A program made the translations under genes and the position numbers. DNA of 64,000 nt. Source: Nocardioides zeae. GTDB lineage: Bacteria; Actinomycetota; Actinomycetes; Propionibacteriales; Nocardioidaceae. The stretch covers positions 1,674,001 through 1,738,000 of the forward strand of contig NZ_JAUTAN010000001.1 in NCBI RefSeq assembly GCF_030818655.1, given 5' to 3'. Below, one piece after another: positions 30,055 to 38,189 of the stretch. The notes beneath the pieces are model-generated. The model saw nothing but the letters and a program-made list of their open reading frames with translations. It searched no databases and was not told the DNA's origin. Position 1 is the first letter of the stretch; every line of letters starts with the position of its first letter.

Positions 30055-31107
30055 TCAGGCGGCGGCGCTCCTCAGGAGGTCGCGCACCGCCACGGCGGCG
30101 GCACGGCCGGCGCGGTTCGCGCCGATGGTGCTGGCCGAGGGGCCGTAGCCCACGAGCTGCACCCGCGGGTCCGCCACGGCGGTCGTGCCGTCCAGCGCGA
30201 TGCCGCCGCCGGGTCCGCGGAGGTGGAGCGGCACCAGGTGGGCGACGTCGGGGCGGAACCCGGTGGCCCACAGCACCACGTCGAACGCACGGTGGGTGCC
30301 GTCGGGCCACGTCGCGCCGTCCGCGTCGAACCGCACCGGCATCGGCAGGCGCGTGTAGGCCCCGAGCCGGGCCGCCTCGTGCTCCTGCGGACGCAGGTGC
30401 AGCCCGGTGACGCTGACGACGCTGGCCGGGGGCAGTCCGCGGCGTACCCGCTCCTCCACCAGCGCGACCGCCGCCCGGCCGTCGAACGGCGCCGTCTCGG
30501 GGTCCCGCCACAGCGGCTCGCGCCGGGTCGCCCACAGCGTCCGCGCCGCGGGCGCGATCTCGCCCAGCACCTGCACCGCGGACGCCCCGCCACCGACGAC
30601 GAGCACGGTGCGGCCGGCGTACGGCGCGGGCCCGTCGTAGGCCGAGGAGTGGAGCTGCTCGCCGGCGAAGTCCCCGATCCCGGCGACGTGGGGCACGAAC
30701 GGTCGACGCCAGGTGCCGCTCGCGTTGACGAGCGTCCGCGTCCGCCAGCTGCGGCCGTCGGCGGCCTCGACGAGGAGGAGGCCGTCGTCGTCGCGGACGG
30801 CCCGCACCTCGACGGGGCGGACGACGGGGAGGCGGTGGCGCGTCTCGTAGTCCGCGAAGTAGGCCGCCACCACGTCGCGCGCGGGAGCCGCGGGGTCGGC
30901 CTCCGGGAGGGGCTCGTCGGGGAGAGCGGCGACGCCGTGCACGTCGGTCATCGTCAACGAGTGGGCCCGGTGCTGCCAGGCCCCGCCGGGGGTGGGGTTG
31001 GCGTCGAGCACGAGGTGGTCGATGCCGAGACGACGCAGGTGGTGGGAGGCCGACAGCCCGGCCTGCCCCGCTCCCACGACGATCGCCTCGTGCAGGCTGC
31101 TCTCCAT
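30055..31107 (-). CDS. FAD-dependent NAD(P)-binding monooxygenase-like protein
   Basis: 350 residues from ATG 31107. FAD-binding GxGxxG at the N-terminus (IVVGAGQAGLSASHHL), NADP-binding VLVVGGGASAVQVLGEIA at about 170 and the ATGFRPD motif near 285 are characteristic of flavin-containing monooxygenase/YUCCA/CzcO-like proteins. It is shorter than Baeyer-Villiger enzymes. Substrate unknown. Convergent with the acyl-CoA reductase gene. Confidence 0.88.
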   Translation of the reverse strand: MESSLHEAIVVGAGQAGLSASHHLRRLGIDHLVLDANPTPGGAWQHRAHSLTMTDVHGVAALPDEPLPEADPAAPARDVVAAYFADYETRHRLPVVRPVEVRAVRDDDGLLLVEAADGRSWRTRTLVNASGTWRRPFVPHVAGIGDFAGEQLHSSAYDGPAPYAGRTVLVVGGGASAVQVLGEIAPAARTLWATRREPLWRDPETAPFDGRAAVALVEERVRRGLPPASVVSVTGLHLRPQEHEAARLGAYTRLPMPVRFDADGATWPDGTHRAFDVVLWATGFRPDVAHLVPLHLRGPGGGIALDGTTAVADPRVQLVGYGPSASTIGANRAGRAAAVAVRDLLRSAAA

Positions 31108-31147
31108 GACCGTCGCAACCCGGACTGCGGTCCGGTTATGCCCGCGG

Positions 31148-31168
31148 CGCCCCGAGCGGTGCGGGGCG
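31148..31168 (-). terminator. Hairpin after the ECF sigma/META operon
   Basis: CGCCCCG (31148-31154) and CGGGGCG (31162-31168) form a 7-bp stem with a 7-nt loop, 18 nt downstream of the META gene stop on the minus strand. Confidence 0.4.
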
Positions 31169-31185
31169 GGCCGGGGCGGGGCGGG

Positions 31186-32034
31186 TCAGGGTCGGCGCAG
31201 CACGCCGAGGACGCGGCCGTCCTCGCCGAGGAGGGTACGGGTGCCGTCGCCCCCGTCCACCGCCCGCACGGACCGGAGGTCGTCGGCGAGCAGGGCGAGC
31301 AGACCGGTCCCGTCGTCGCAGAGCGGTACGCCGCGCGTCAGCTCGATGCTGAGCACGCCGTCCTCGACGGACCAGGCGCCGGCACCGGCCTCGCAGCCGG
31401 TCCAGGCCGTGACCGTGCCGTCGTCGGCGAAGTAGAGCGTGGCGGCGGCCGGCGCGGTGGAGAGGCGGCCGGACAGGCCCTCGAGGAGCGCGCCGTTGTA
31501 GTTGAGCCCCTGGACGTCCTGGTCGGCGGCGGCGCTGGCCGGCGCCGGGTCCCGGACGACGGACCACGTGCCGGCGAGGTCAGCGGTGGTCCACCCGCCC
31601 AAGGGCATGGCGCCGCCGCGCCCCGACACACCCGCCGGCATCTCGCCACCCTCCGCGCGGTCGGCGGCGGCGTCTCCCTCAGCCTCCTGCCGGACGACGC
31701 CGTCGAGCGTGGCGTCGACGTCCTCGGTGGCGGGCTCCTCCGCCGCGGACTCCTCCGTCGCCGCCGTCACCCCCGGGCCACCACCGGGGTCACCGTCGAA
31801 CGACACCGACGTCGCCAGGCCCACCCCGGCGCCGGCCACGACGACGGCGGCGGCGACGAGCAGGCGCGAGCGGCGACGTACGCGGTGGTGGCGCAGCATC
31901 GTCGCCACCGGCGGCGGTCCGACGGGGGTGGTGTCGGCGGCGGTCTCGAGGAGCCGCCGGAGGTGGTCCTCGTCGTGGACGTCCCCGGGGAGCAGGGAAC
32001 GGTCGGGGCGGTCAGGGCGGTCGGGTCTGGTCAC
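31186..32034 (-). CDS. Membrane-anchored META-domain protein, possible sigma-factor partner
   Basis: 282 residues from GTG 32034 (GTGA overlap with the sigma gene stop). About 60 cytoplasmic residues with Arg/Asp/Pro repeats are followed by one membrane helix (LLVAAAVVVAGAGVGLATSV), an acidic Glu/Ala linker and a C-terminal META/HslJ-like domain (about 150-280) with paired cysteines in TAWTGCEAGAGAW and GVPLCDDGTG. The N-terminus has no HxxxCxxC zinc anti-sigma motif. Its translational coupling to an ECF sigma gene makes it the obvious candidate for a non-classical anti-sigma factor or sensor; this is inference. Confidence 0.85.
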   Translation of the reverse strand: MTRPDRPDRPDRSLLPGDVHDEDHLRRLLETAADTTPVGPPPVATMLRHHRVRRRSRLLVAAAVVVAGAGVGLATSVSFDGDPGGGPGVTAATEESAAEEPATEDVDATLDGVVRQEAEGDAAADRAEGGEMPAGVSGRGGAMPLGGWTTADLAGTWSVVRDPAPASAAADQDVQGLNYNGALLEGLSGRLSTAPAAATLYFADDGTVTAWTGCEAGAGAWSVEDGVLSIELTRGVPLCDDGTGLLALLADDLRSVRAVDGGDGTRTLLGEDGRVLGVLRRP

Positions 32035-32531
32035 GGAGCACCTCGCAGCTCGACGAGATCGGGGTCGCCGGCCAGCACGCGCAACGCGCGGGACAGGCGG
32101 CTCTTGACGGTGCCGGGAGCGACGCCGAGGGCCTCGGCGGTCTGCTTCTCGGAGAGGTGGGCGTAGTAGCGGAGCACGACGACGGCACGCTGCTCGGTCG
32201 TCAGGGTGCGCAGGGCACGCAGCACGGCGTCGGCGAGGTCGACCTCGTCGGCGCGGTCGGGACCGTGCTCCTCGGGCAGCACGGCCGTGGGCCGCTCCCC
32301 CACCCACCGGCGACGACGGGAGGAGGTGAAGGTGTTGATGAGCACGCGGTGGACGTAGGCGTCGCGGTCGTCGGCCCCCCGCACGAGCGACCACTTGCGC
32401 AGGCAGAGCTCGAGCGCCGTCTGCACGACGTCCTCGGCCTCGGCGGGCGAGCATCCGAGCAGCACGGCCGACCGCACCAGGCGGGGCCAGCGGGTGGCGA
32501 CGAAGTCGCTGAACTCGTCGTACCGCTCCAT
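32031..32531 (-). CDS. ECF-type RNA polymerase sigma factor (SigE/SigL-like family)
   Basis: 166 residues from ATG 32531. Region 2 is FVATRWPRLVRSAVLLGCSPAEAEDVVQ and region 4 is LTTEQRAVVVLRYYAHLSEKQTAEALGV followed by GTVKSRLSRALR. The length and the FxxFVxxRxxxLxRxAxLLxGD-like start fit the actinobacterial SigE-family group of ECF sigmas. It is co-transcribed with the META-domain membrane protein, which is its likely regulator. No promoter with a self-recognised consensus could be picked by eye. Confidence 0.92.
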   Translation of the reverse strand: MERYDEFSDFVATRWPRLVRSAVLLGCSPAEAEDVVQTALELCLRKWSLVRGADDRDAYVHRVLINTFTSSRRRRWVGERPTAVLPEEHGPDRADEVDLADAVLRALRTLTTEQRAVVVLRYYAHLSEKQTAEALGVAPGTVKSRLSRALRVLAGDPDLVELRGAP

Positions 32532-32644
32532 CCCACCCCCTCGCGCCCCGCCCGTCGGCAGCGGTCGCTCGACCGCTCTCGCGAGGAGACGCGGCGGGGG
32601 TGCCCCGAGGTTCCCACGACGGCGGACGCGTCGCAGGGGAACGC

Positions 32645-33301
32645 TCACTCCCCGAAGGGCAGCGGCTCCGGGACGAGCGAGACGGCCTGCGCCCGGGCGG
32701 CGGTGAGGCGACGCCGGTGGTGCTGGCGGCAGAGCACCTCGTAGGCCACCTCCGCGGGGGGCTGGCCGGTCTGGTCGACGTCGCCGACGACGACCTGGTC
32801 GCCCTCGGTGACCATGACGCCGTCCTCCGTGCGGGCGTTGTGGGTGGCACGCTGGCCGCACCAGCACAGGGCCTCCACCTGCAGCACCTGCATGCGGTCG
32901 GCGAGCTCGACGAGCCGGGCGGCGCCCGGGAACAGGCGGGTGCGGAAGTCGGTGAGGATGCCGAAGCAGAAGACGTCGATCTGCAGCTCGTCGACGATCT
33001 TCGCGAGCTGCTCGATCTGCTCGGACGTGTAGAACTGGGCCTCGTCGCAGATGAGGTAGTCGATCCGCGCGCCCTGCGTGAGCGCGCTGACGACGGTCTG
33101 CCAGAAGTCCAGGTCGTCGGCCACCTCGGTCGCGCCGTGGGACAGACCGAGCCGGGAGGAGATCGTCGCGGACCCGGCGCGGTCGTGGCTCGTGTAGATC
33201 CGCCCGACCCGCCCCCGGGACGCGTGGTTGTGGTTGGTCTGCAGGGCGAGGGTGCTCTTGCCCGAGTCCATGGTGCCGGTGAAGAAGTGCAGTTCAGCCA
33301 C
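32645..33301 (-). CDS. tdk: Thymidine kinase (type II)
   Basis: 218 residues from GTG 33301; an in-frame GTG at 33319 lies further upstream but the family start is VAELHFFTGTMDSGKST. Walker A GTMDSGKST, ICDEAQF (catalytic Glu) and the lasso-region zinc ligands are visible. The first zinc pair reads CWC where the family usually has CxxC, the second is CRQH. It phosphorylates thymidine for salvage. Divergent from the response-regulator gene. Confidence 0.94.
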   Translation of the reverse strand: MAELHFFTGTMDSGKSTLALQTNHNHASRGRVGRIYTSHDRAGSATISSRLGLSHGATEVADDLDFWQTVVSALTQGARIDYLICDEAQFYTSEQIEQLAKIVDELQIDVFCFGILTDFRTRLFPGAARLVELADRMQVLQVEALCWCGQRATHNARTEDGVMVTEGDQVVVGDVDQTGQPPAEVAYEVLCRQHHRRRLTAARAQAVSLVPEPLPFGE

Positions 33302-33348
33302 GAGGAGGCATCCTCCCACGCCGACGGGCTCCCACCGACCGCGCGGCG

Positions 33349-33364
33349 TTCAGCCTGCGTTCAG
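33349..33364 (+). promoter_or_regulatory. TTCAG direct repeats upstream of the response regulator (11-bp spacing)
   Basis: GTTCAGCCTGC-GTTCAGCAGG places TTCAG at 33349 and 33360, one helical turn apart, 25-40 nt before the response-regulator start. OmpR-family regulators typically bind such direct repeats. The same element recurs at 35479, so autoregulation is likely. Confidence 0.5.
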
Positions 33365-33388
33365 CAGGCCTGGGGCACGATGGCGCCC

Positions 33389-34066
33389 ATGCGCGTGCTG
33401 GTGGTCGACGACGAGGTGCGCCTGGCGCGCTCCCTGAAGCTGGGGCTCGAGGCGGAGGGGTTCGCCGTCGACGTCGCCCACGACGGCACCGACGGGCTGT
33501 GGCTCGCCCGGGAGAACACCTACGACGCCATCGTGCTCGACCTCATGCTGCCGGGCGTCAACGGCTACCGGGTCTGCTCGACCCTGCGCGACGAGCGCAA
33601 CTGGACCCCGATCCTCATGCTCACCGCCAAGGACGGCGAGTGGGACCAGGTCGAGGGGCTCGACACCGGCGCCGACGACTACCTCACGAAGCCCTTCTCC
33701 TTCCCCGTGCTCGTCGCCCGGCTGCGCGCCGTCGCCCGCCGCGGCACCCGGGAGCGGCCCACGGTGCTCGAGGCCGGTGACCTGCGCCTCGACCCCGCCG
33801 CTCGCCGCGCCTGGCGCGGCGACGACGAGCTGTCACTGACCTCCCGGGAGCTGTCGCTGCTGGGGTTCCTGATGCGCCACGCCGGGGACGTCGTCTCCAA
33901 GCGCCAGGTGCTCGACTCCGTCTGGGACGACGACTTCGACGGCGACCCCAACATCGTCGAGGTCTACGTGCGTCACCTCCGCAACAAGATCGACCGGCCC
34001 TACGACCGCGCCGCGATCCAGACCGTGCGTGGCGCCGGCTACCGCCTCGCGAGCGACGGGGGCTGA
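33389..34066 (+). CDS. OmpR-family two-component response regulator
   Basis: 225 residues from ATG 33389; ATG 33380, three codons upstream, is an alternative. The receiver domain has the acidic pocket VVDDE, phospho-acceptor Asp in AIVLDLMLPG, the switch Thr in LMLTAKD and Lys in TKPFSFPVL. The winged-helix trans-reg_C domain contains LTSRELSLLGFLMRHAG and VYVRHLRNKID, ending VRGAGYRL. Operon with the histidine kinase, 1 nt apart. Confidence 0.95.
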   Translation: MRVLVVDDEVRLARSLKLGLEAEGFAVDVAHDGTDGLWLARENTYDAIVLDLMLPGVNGYRVCSTLRDERNWTPILMLTAKDGEWDQVEGLDTGADDYLTKPFSFPVLVARLRAVARRGTRERPTVLEAGDLRLDPAARRAWRGDDELSLTSRELSLLGFLMRHAGDVVSKRQVLDSVWDDDFDGDPNIVEVYVRHLRNKIDRPYDRAAIQTVRGAGYRLASDGG

Positions 34067-34067
34067 C

Positions 34068-35471
34068 GTGGCGCCCACTACCCCTGCCCCTGCCCCTGCC
34101 ACCCCCGTACGGCGCGGGCGCGCCGGCGTCCGGGTCCGCACGACCGTCGCGGCGACGGTCGTCGTCGCGATCGCGTTCGCGCTCGGCGGGCTCCTGCTCG
34201 CCCTGGCGCTCGGCCGGTCGCTGTCCGACCAGGCCGCGTCGACCGCCGAGCAGCGGGCCGAGGAGATCGCGGCCCAGGTCGAGCGGTCGGGACCGGGCGT
34301 GCTCGACCCGGGCGCCGACGATCCCGAGCCGAGCGACGACGACGAGGACGACGACGTCGAGGACGTCGCCTGGCAGGTCACCACCGGCGACAGCCTCGTC
34401 GCGTCCTCCGGCACCGGCGGGCGCTCACTGCCCCGCAGCGAGGGCACGACGCGCCTCGACGGCGACCGCTACACCGTGGCCGTCGAGGACGTGGAGCACG
34501 AGGGCACGAGGTACGACGTCGCGGTCGCGGTGTCGCTCGACGACGCCAGCGACTCGGTGACCGCCCTGGTGCCGCTGCTCGCGGTGGGTCTGCCCGTCGC
34601 GGTGCTGCTCGTCGGCGCCACGACGTGGGTCGTGACGGGGCGGGCGCTGCGCCCCGTCGAGGCGATCCGTGCGCAGGTCGCGTCGATCGGCGGCGACGAC
34701 CTGGCCGCCCGCGTGCCCGTGCCCCCGTCGCGCGACGAGGTCGCCCGACTCGCCACCACGATGAACGGGATGCTCGAGCGCCTCGAGCACTCCGCCGAGC
34801 AGCAGCGCCGCTTCGTGTCCGACACGTCCCACGAGCTCCGCTCGCCCCTGGCCGGGCTCCGGCAGACCGCCGAGGTGGCCCGCTCCCACCCCGCCGCGAT
34901 CGACCAGGCCGAGCTGGTCGAGGCCGTGCTCGAGGAGACGGCCCGCATGCAGCACCTCGTCGAGCAGATGCTGGTGCTCACCCGCACCGCGGAGGGCGGC
35001 GGAGGACGCCGCCAGGGCGACGTCGACCTCGACGACCTGCTCCTGGCCGAGGCCACGCGCCTGCGCCGGCTGCGATCGGACCTCGCGGTGGACTCCTCGC
35101 GCGTCGTACCGGCCCGGGCGCACGGCGACGGACCCGCCCTGGCACAGGTCGTGCGCAACCTCGCGGACAACGCCGCGCGGCACGCGGCGGGGACGGTGCG
35201 CCTGTCCCTGGAGGACGGCGCGTCGGGGCACGTCGACGTCGTGGTGGAGGACGACGGGAGCGGCGTGCCCGCGGACGACCGCGAGCGGGTCTTCGAGCGC
35301 TTCGTGCGGCTCGACGAGGCGCGCGCCCGCGACGACGGCGGCAGCGGGCTGGGCCTGGCGATCGTGCGCGAGGTGGCCCGCGCCCACGGCGGCGACGCGC
35401 GGGTCGAGGCCGGCGACCTCGGGGGCGCGCGGTTCGTCGTGCGCCTGCCGGCCGTCGCGGACGCTTCCTGA
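34068..35471 (+). CDS. Sensor histidine kinase with acidic extracytoplasmic loop
   Basis: 467 residues from GTG 34068. Two membrane helices (about 25-50 and 170-190) enclose a ~115-residue sensor domain with a very acidic run (PEPSDDDEDDDVEDVAW). HAMP follows (RALRPVEAIRAQVASIGGDDL), then the HisKA box SDTSHELRSPLAGL, N box NLADNAARHA, and G boxes DDGSGVP and GGSGLGLAIV. It phosphorylates the adjacent OmpR-type regulator. The acidic patch suggests sensing of divalent cations or cationic peptides by analogy with PhoQ; that is inference. Confidence 0.94.
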   Translation: MAPTTPAPAPATPVRRGRAGVRVRTTVAATVVVAIAFALGGLLLALALGRSLSDQAASTAEQRAEEIAAQVERSGPGVLDPGADDPEPSDDDEDDDVEDVAWQVTTGDSLVASSGTGGRSLPRSEGTTRLDGDRYTVAVEDVEHEGTRYDVAVAVSLDDASDSVTALVPLLAVGLPVAVLLVGATTWVVTGRALRPVEAIRAQVASIGGDDLAARVPVPPSRDEVARLATTMNGMLERLEHSAEQQRRFVSDTSHELRSPLAGLRQTAEVARSHPAAIDQAELVEAVLEETARMQHLVEQMLVLTRTAEGGGGRRQGDVDLDDLLLAEATRLRRLRSDLAVDSSRVVPARAHGDGPALAQVVRNLADNAARHAAGTVRLSLEDGASGHVDVVVEDDGSGVPADDRERVFERFVRLDEARARDDGGSGLGLAIVREVARAHGGDARVEAGDLGGARFVVRLPAVADAS

Positions 35472-35478
35472 ACGGGCT

Positions 35479-35514
35479 TTCAGACGGCTTCAGGCTGGGT
35501 TCAGGGACCGTCAG
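35479..35514 (+). promoter_or_regulatory. Phased TTCAG repeats upstream of the PepSY gene
   Basis: TTCAG occurs at 35479, 35489 and 35500, and GTCAG at 35510, i.e. every 10-11 bp. This matches the pair in front of the neighbouring response regulator and marks the PepSY gene as a probable direct target. Confidence 0.5.
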
Positions 35515-35570
35515 GCACGGTGGTGCCACCGCCGGGCGAGGAGCCCGGACCCGACACCGAGGAGCACCCC

Positions 35571-36260
35571 ATGAGCATCCGTGACCGCGTCCGCAGCAAG
35601 CGCATCATCGTCCCCACCGTCGCCGCGATCGCCCTCGTCGGCATCGGCGGCACCGCCTGGGCCGTGATGGACGACCGCGACGAGCGCCTCAGCGGCGACC
35701 AGCGCTCGAGCGCCGAGCAGGCCGCGCTCGACGAGGTCGGCGGCGGCCGCGTGCTCGAGGTGGACGTCGACGACGACACCGACGAGGGCGGGCAGCGGGT
35801 CTACGAGGTCGAGGTCGTCGACGGCGACGGTCAGCGCTGGGACGTGACGCTCGACGACGACTACGCCGTGCTGGTCACCGAGCGCGACGGCTCCAACGGA
35901 GCCGGCGACCGGGACGACCGGGACGACCGGGACGACCGGGACGACGACCGCACGGCCCCCGGCGCCGCCAGCTCGGACGCCGCCGGTACGTCGCAGGGCT
36001 CGGCGCCCACGGGCCGCGACACCACGACGGACCTCTACGGCGAGACCGTCGACGAGGACGCGCCCCTGACCGACGACGAGCGCGCCCAGGTCGTGGCCGT
36101 CGCCGAGGCCGCCGTCGAGGGCGGTGGCACCGCGGCCGACGTCGACCGCAGCGACGACCCGGGCGAGGGCTACGAGGTCGAGGTGCGCGGGGCCGACGGC
36201 CTCGAGTGGGACGTCACCCTCGCCCCCGACCTCACCGTCATCAGCGCCGTGCGCGACTGA
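35571..36260 (+). CDS. Secreted/membrane-anchored protein with two PepSY domains
   Basis: 229 residues from ATG 35571. A signal-anchor (RSKRIIVPTVAAIALVGIGGTAWAV) is followed by two PepSY-like repeats: AALDEVGGGRVLEVDVDDD ... YEVEVVDGDGQRWDVTLDDDY and AAVEGGGTAADVDRSDDPGEGYEVEVRGADGLEWDV (each shown only in part). Between them lies a repetitive Asp/Arg linker encoded by a 9-bp tandem repeat at about 35906-35945. PepSY proteins often modulate proteases or sense ligands outside the cell. It follows the two-component genes and shares their TTCAG repeats. Confidence 0.88.
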   Translation: MSIRDRVRSKRIIVPTVAAIALVGIGGTAWAVMDDRDERLSGDQRSSAEQAALDEVGGGRVLEVDVDDDTDEGGQRVYEVEVVDGDGQRWDVTLDDDYAVLVTERDGSNGAGDRDDRDDRDDRDDDRTAPGAASSDAAGTSQGSAPTGRDTTTDLYGETVDEDAPLTDDERAQVVAVAEAAVEGGGTAADVDRSDDPGEGYEVEVRGADGLEWDVTLAPDLTVISAVRD

Positions 36261-36276
36261 GGTGCGCTGGCCGTGG

Positions 36277-36366
36277 CACTTTCCCCGGTCGACCGGGGAA
36301 GGTGTCACTGAGACCATCAATGTTGATGGTCTAAGCGGCGTGTTCCCCGGTCGACCGGGGAAAGTG
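36277..36366. repeat. 90-bp symmetrical palindromic element between convergent genes
   Basis: CACTTTCCCCGGTCGACCGG plus GGAA (36277-36300) is exactly inverted at 36343-36366. Each arm contains the perfect 20-bp palindrome TTCCCCGGTCGACCGGGGAA (36281-36300 and 36343-36362). A third palindrome, GACCATCAATGTTGATGGTC (36312-36331), sits precisely at the centre: all three share the symmetry axis at 36321.5. It lies 16 nt after the PepSY stop and 12 nt before the stop of the convergent phosphatase gene, so it can work as a bidirectional terminator, but its structure is far more elaborate than usual. Confidence 0.85.
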
Positions 36367-36378
36367 TCGCCGCACGCC

Positions 36379-37527
36379 TCAACCGACGAGGATCGGGATG
36401 TCCATCTCGTCGGGGGTGAGCGACCCGTGCAGGCCGATGAGGCCCGTCTCGTAGGAGAACCTGCTCCGCGACACCACCGCCGTGCTCCCCGTCGCCGCGA
36501 CCACCACGTCGCCGAGGCGGGGACGCACGGCGTCGGTCGTCTCGCCGAACCAGCCCCGCTCGAGCGCCTCCTCGCGGGTCAGCACCACGCCGCGCCCGCC
36601 CAGCGTCTCGCGCCAGGTGGCCACGACGTCGGGGACGGCGCGGGTGGCGCAGTAGAGGTGCCGCAGGCGGGCCTCTCCGCCGAACAGCCACACACCGTCG
36701 GTGAGCTCGGGGTGGTCGTCGACGTCGATCCGGTGCGCCGGGCCCGTGTCCACCATGCCGTGGTCCGCGACCACGACGAGGCGGGCGCCGGGCGTCAGCG
36801 CGTCCCGCAGCTGCTCGGCCTCGGCGTCGATCATCGCGAGCTGTTGCACCCAGGCCGCCGAGGCGACACCGTGGCGGTGACCCGTCCAGTCGAGGTCGGC
36901 GTCGTACACGTAGGTCAGCGACGGACGCCGCGACGTCGCCGCCTGCACCGCCGCGATCCGCTCGCCGACGCGGTCGGCGCCCACGTACGCCGCGCCCCGG
37001 TGCGCCGCCAGCGTGAGTCCCGACCCGGCGTACTCCCGCTTGTTCACGCTCGTCACGTGCACCCCGCTGGTCGCGAGACGCTCGAACAGGGTGGGGTGGG
37101 GCTGCCACTCCACCGGGTCGACGCGCTTGTCCCACTGCAGGGCCTGCAGGAGGCGGTCGGTGCCGGGGATGCGGCTCGTGAAGCCGACGAGGCCGTGCGT
37201 GCCGGGCGCGAGGCCCGTGCCGAGGGAGGTCAGGCTGGTGGCCGTCGTCGACGGCACCCCCGCCGTGCCGTGGGCCGCCCCGGCCGCGAGCGCCGAGAGG
37301 AACGGCGCCGCATCCGCGTGGCGCTCCAGCAACCGGGCGCCGAGACCGTCGATGAGGAAGACGACGTACGCCGGCGCGTCCGGCAGCACCAGGTCGCTGG
37401 GGCCGTCGCCGGTGAGGGCGTGGCCGTGGCCGAGCGCGCGGGCGACCGCGGGCACGACGTCGCCGAGGGAGCGGGCGCCGTACGCCGGCGCGACGAAGCC
37501 GTCGGCCCCACCCGGCGTGGTCGTCAT
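36379..37527 (-). CDS. Alkaline phosphatase superfamily / nucleotide pyrophosphatase-like protein
   Basis: 382 residues from ATG 37527, which overlaps the DUF5998 stop by one base. Metal-site motifs of the superfamily are present in order: VVFLIDGLGARLL, the nucleophile Thr in PSTTATSLTSLGTGLAPG, YDADLDWTGHRHG, VVVADHGMVDTG and LIGLHGSLTPDEM. No signal peptide is seen, so it is probably cytoplasmic. It would hydrolyse a phosphodiester or phosphonate; the substrate is unknown. Conserved pairing with DUF5998 in actinobacteria. Confidence 0.92.
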   Translation of the reverse strand: MTTTPGGADGFVAPAYGARSLGDVVPAVARALGHGHALTGDGPSDLVLPDAPAYVVFLIDGLGARLLERHADAAPFLSALAAGAAHGTAGVPSTTATSLTSLGTGLAPGTHGLVGFTSRIPGTDRLLQALQWDKRVDPVEWQPHPTLFERLATSGVHVTSVNKREYAGSGLTLAAHRGAAYVGADRVGERIAAVQAATSRRPSLTYVYDADLDWTGHRHGVASAAWVQQLAMIDAEAEQLRDALTPGARLVVVADHGMVDTGPAHRIDVDDHPELTDGVWLFGGEARLRHLYCATRAVPDVVATWRETLGGRGVVLTREEALERGWFGETTDAVRPRLGDVVVAATGSTAVVSRSRFSYETGLIGLHGSLTPDEMDIPILVG

Positions 37528-38114
37528 CAGGCGGGTCGGGTGCGGGCGGAGAGCGCGTCGGCGAAGGCCAGCAGGTTGACGACGGCCTCCTTGCCGTCGG
37601 CCGCCGCTGAGACCCGGAGCGAGAAGTCCTCGCTCAGCAGGTCGCCGGTGTAGCCGTGGTCGGCGTCGCACTCAGGGTCGTCGCAGCTCGCGGGCATCAG
37701 CTCGATGCGGCTCACGCCGCCCCAGCCGATGGTGAGGACGGCCTCCGCGGGGAAGCTGGCACCCTTCGTGGGGTTGGTCGTCATGCGGGTGACGACGACG
37801 GACTTCACGGCCGAGAGGGCCACGGCCTCCGAGGAGGTCGACGTGTAGGGCTGCGGCAGCATCTGGTCGCCGGCGTGCTCGTCGGTGTGGACCTGGATCA
37901 GCCGGCTGGTCGTCAGCACGGCCACGGTGATGTGCCGCCGCACCTCGTCGCGCTCGATCGTCGGCTCGTGGTGCACGTAGAACGCGACGACCTCCTCCCC
38001 GCCGATCGCTCCCTCGACGCCGTCGACGACGACCTCGGGGTAGTAACCGGTGCGCTCGATGGCGGTGCGGAGGGCGGCGGCCGGATCCGCCGGGCGTGTG
38101 AAGCGGCTGTGCAT
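37527..38114 (-). CDS. DUF5998 family protein
   Basis: 195 residues from ATG 38114. A compact soluble protein with HHEPTIERDEVRRHITVAVLTTSRL, WGGVSRIELMPASCDDPECDADHGYTGD and SLRVSAAADG, as in DUF5998. The CDDPECDADHGY stretch might bind a metal. Translationally coupled to the alkaline-phosphatase-like gene, and the two are conserved together in actinobacteria; function unknown. Confidence 0.85.
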   Translation of the reverse strand: MHSRFTRPADPAAALRTAIERTGYYPEVVVDGVEGAIGGEEVVAFYVHHEPTIERDEVRRHITVAVLTTSRLIQVHTDEHAGDQMLPQPYTSTSSEAVALSAVKSVVVTRMTTNPTKGASFPAEAVLTIGWGGVSRIELMPASCDDPECDADHGYTGDLLSEDFSLRVSAAADGKEAVVNLLAFADALSARTRPA

Positions 38115-38189
38115 GCCTCGAAGTGTGGCACGGCGCGGGCCGGAGACCCGCGTCGGTGGACATCCGACCCCACCGCCCGGCGGGGCCGG

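Noticed and set aside
35906..35945. CGACCGGGA tandem repeat as a mobile or regulatory element
   Set aside because: It is an in-frame 9-bp repeat encoding the Asp/Arg linker of the PepSY protein.
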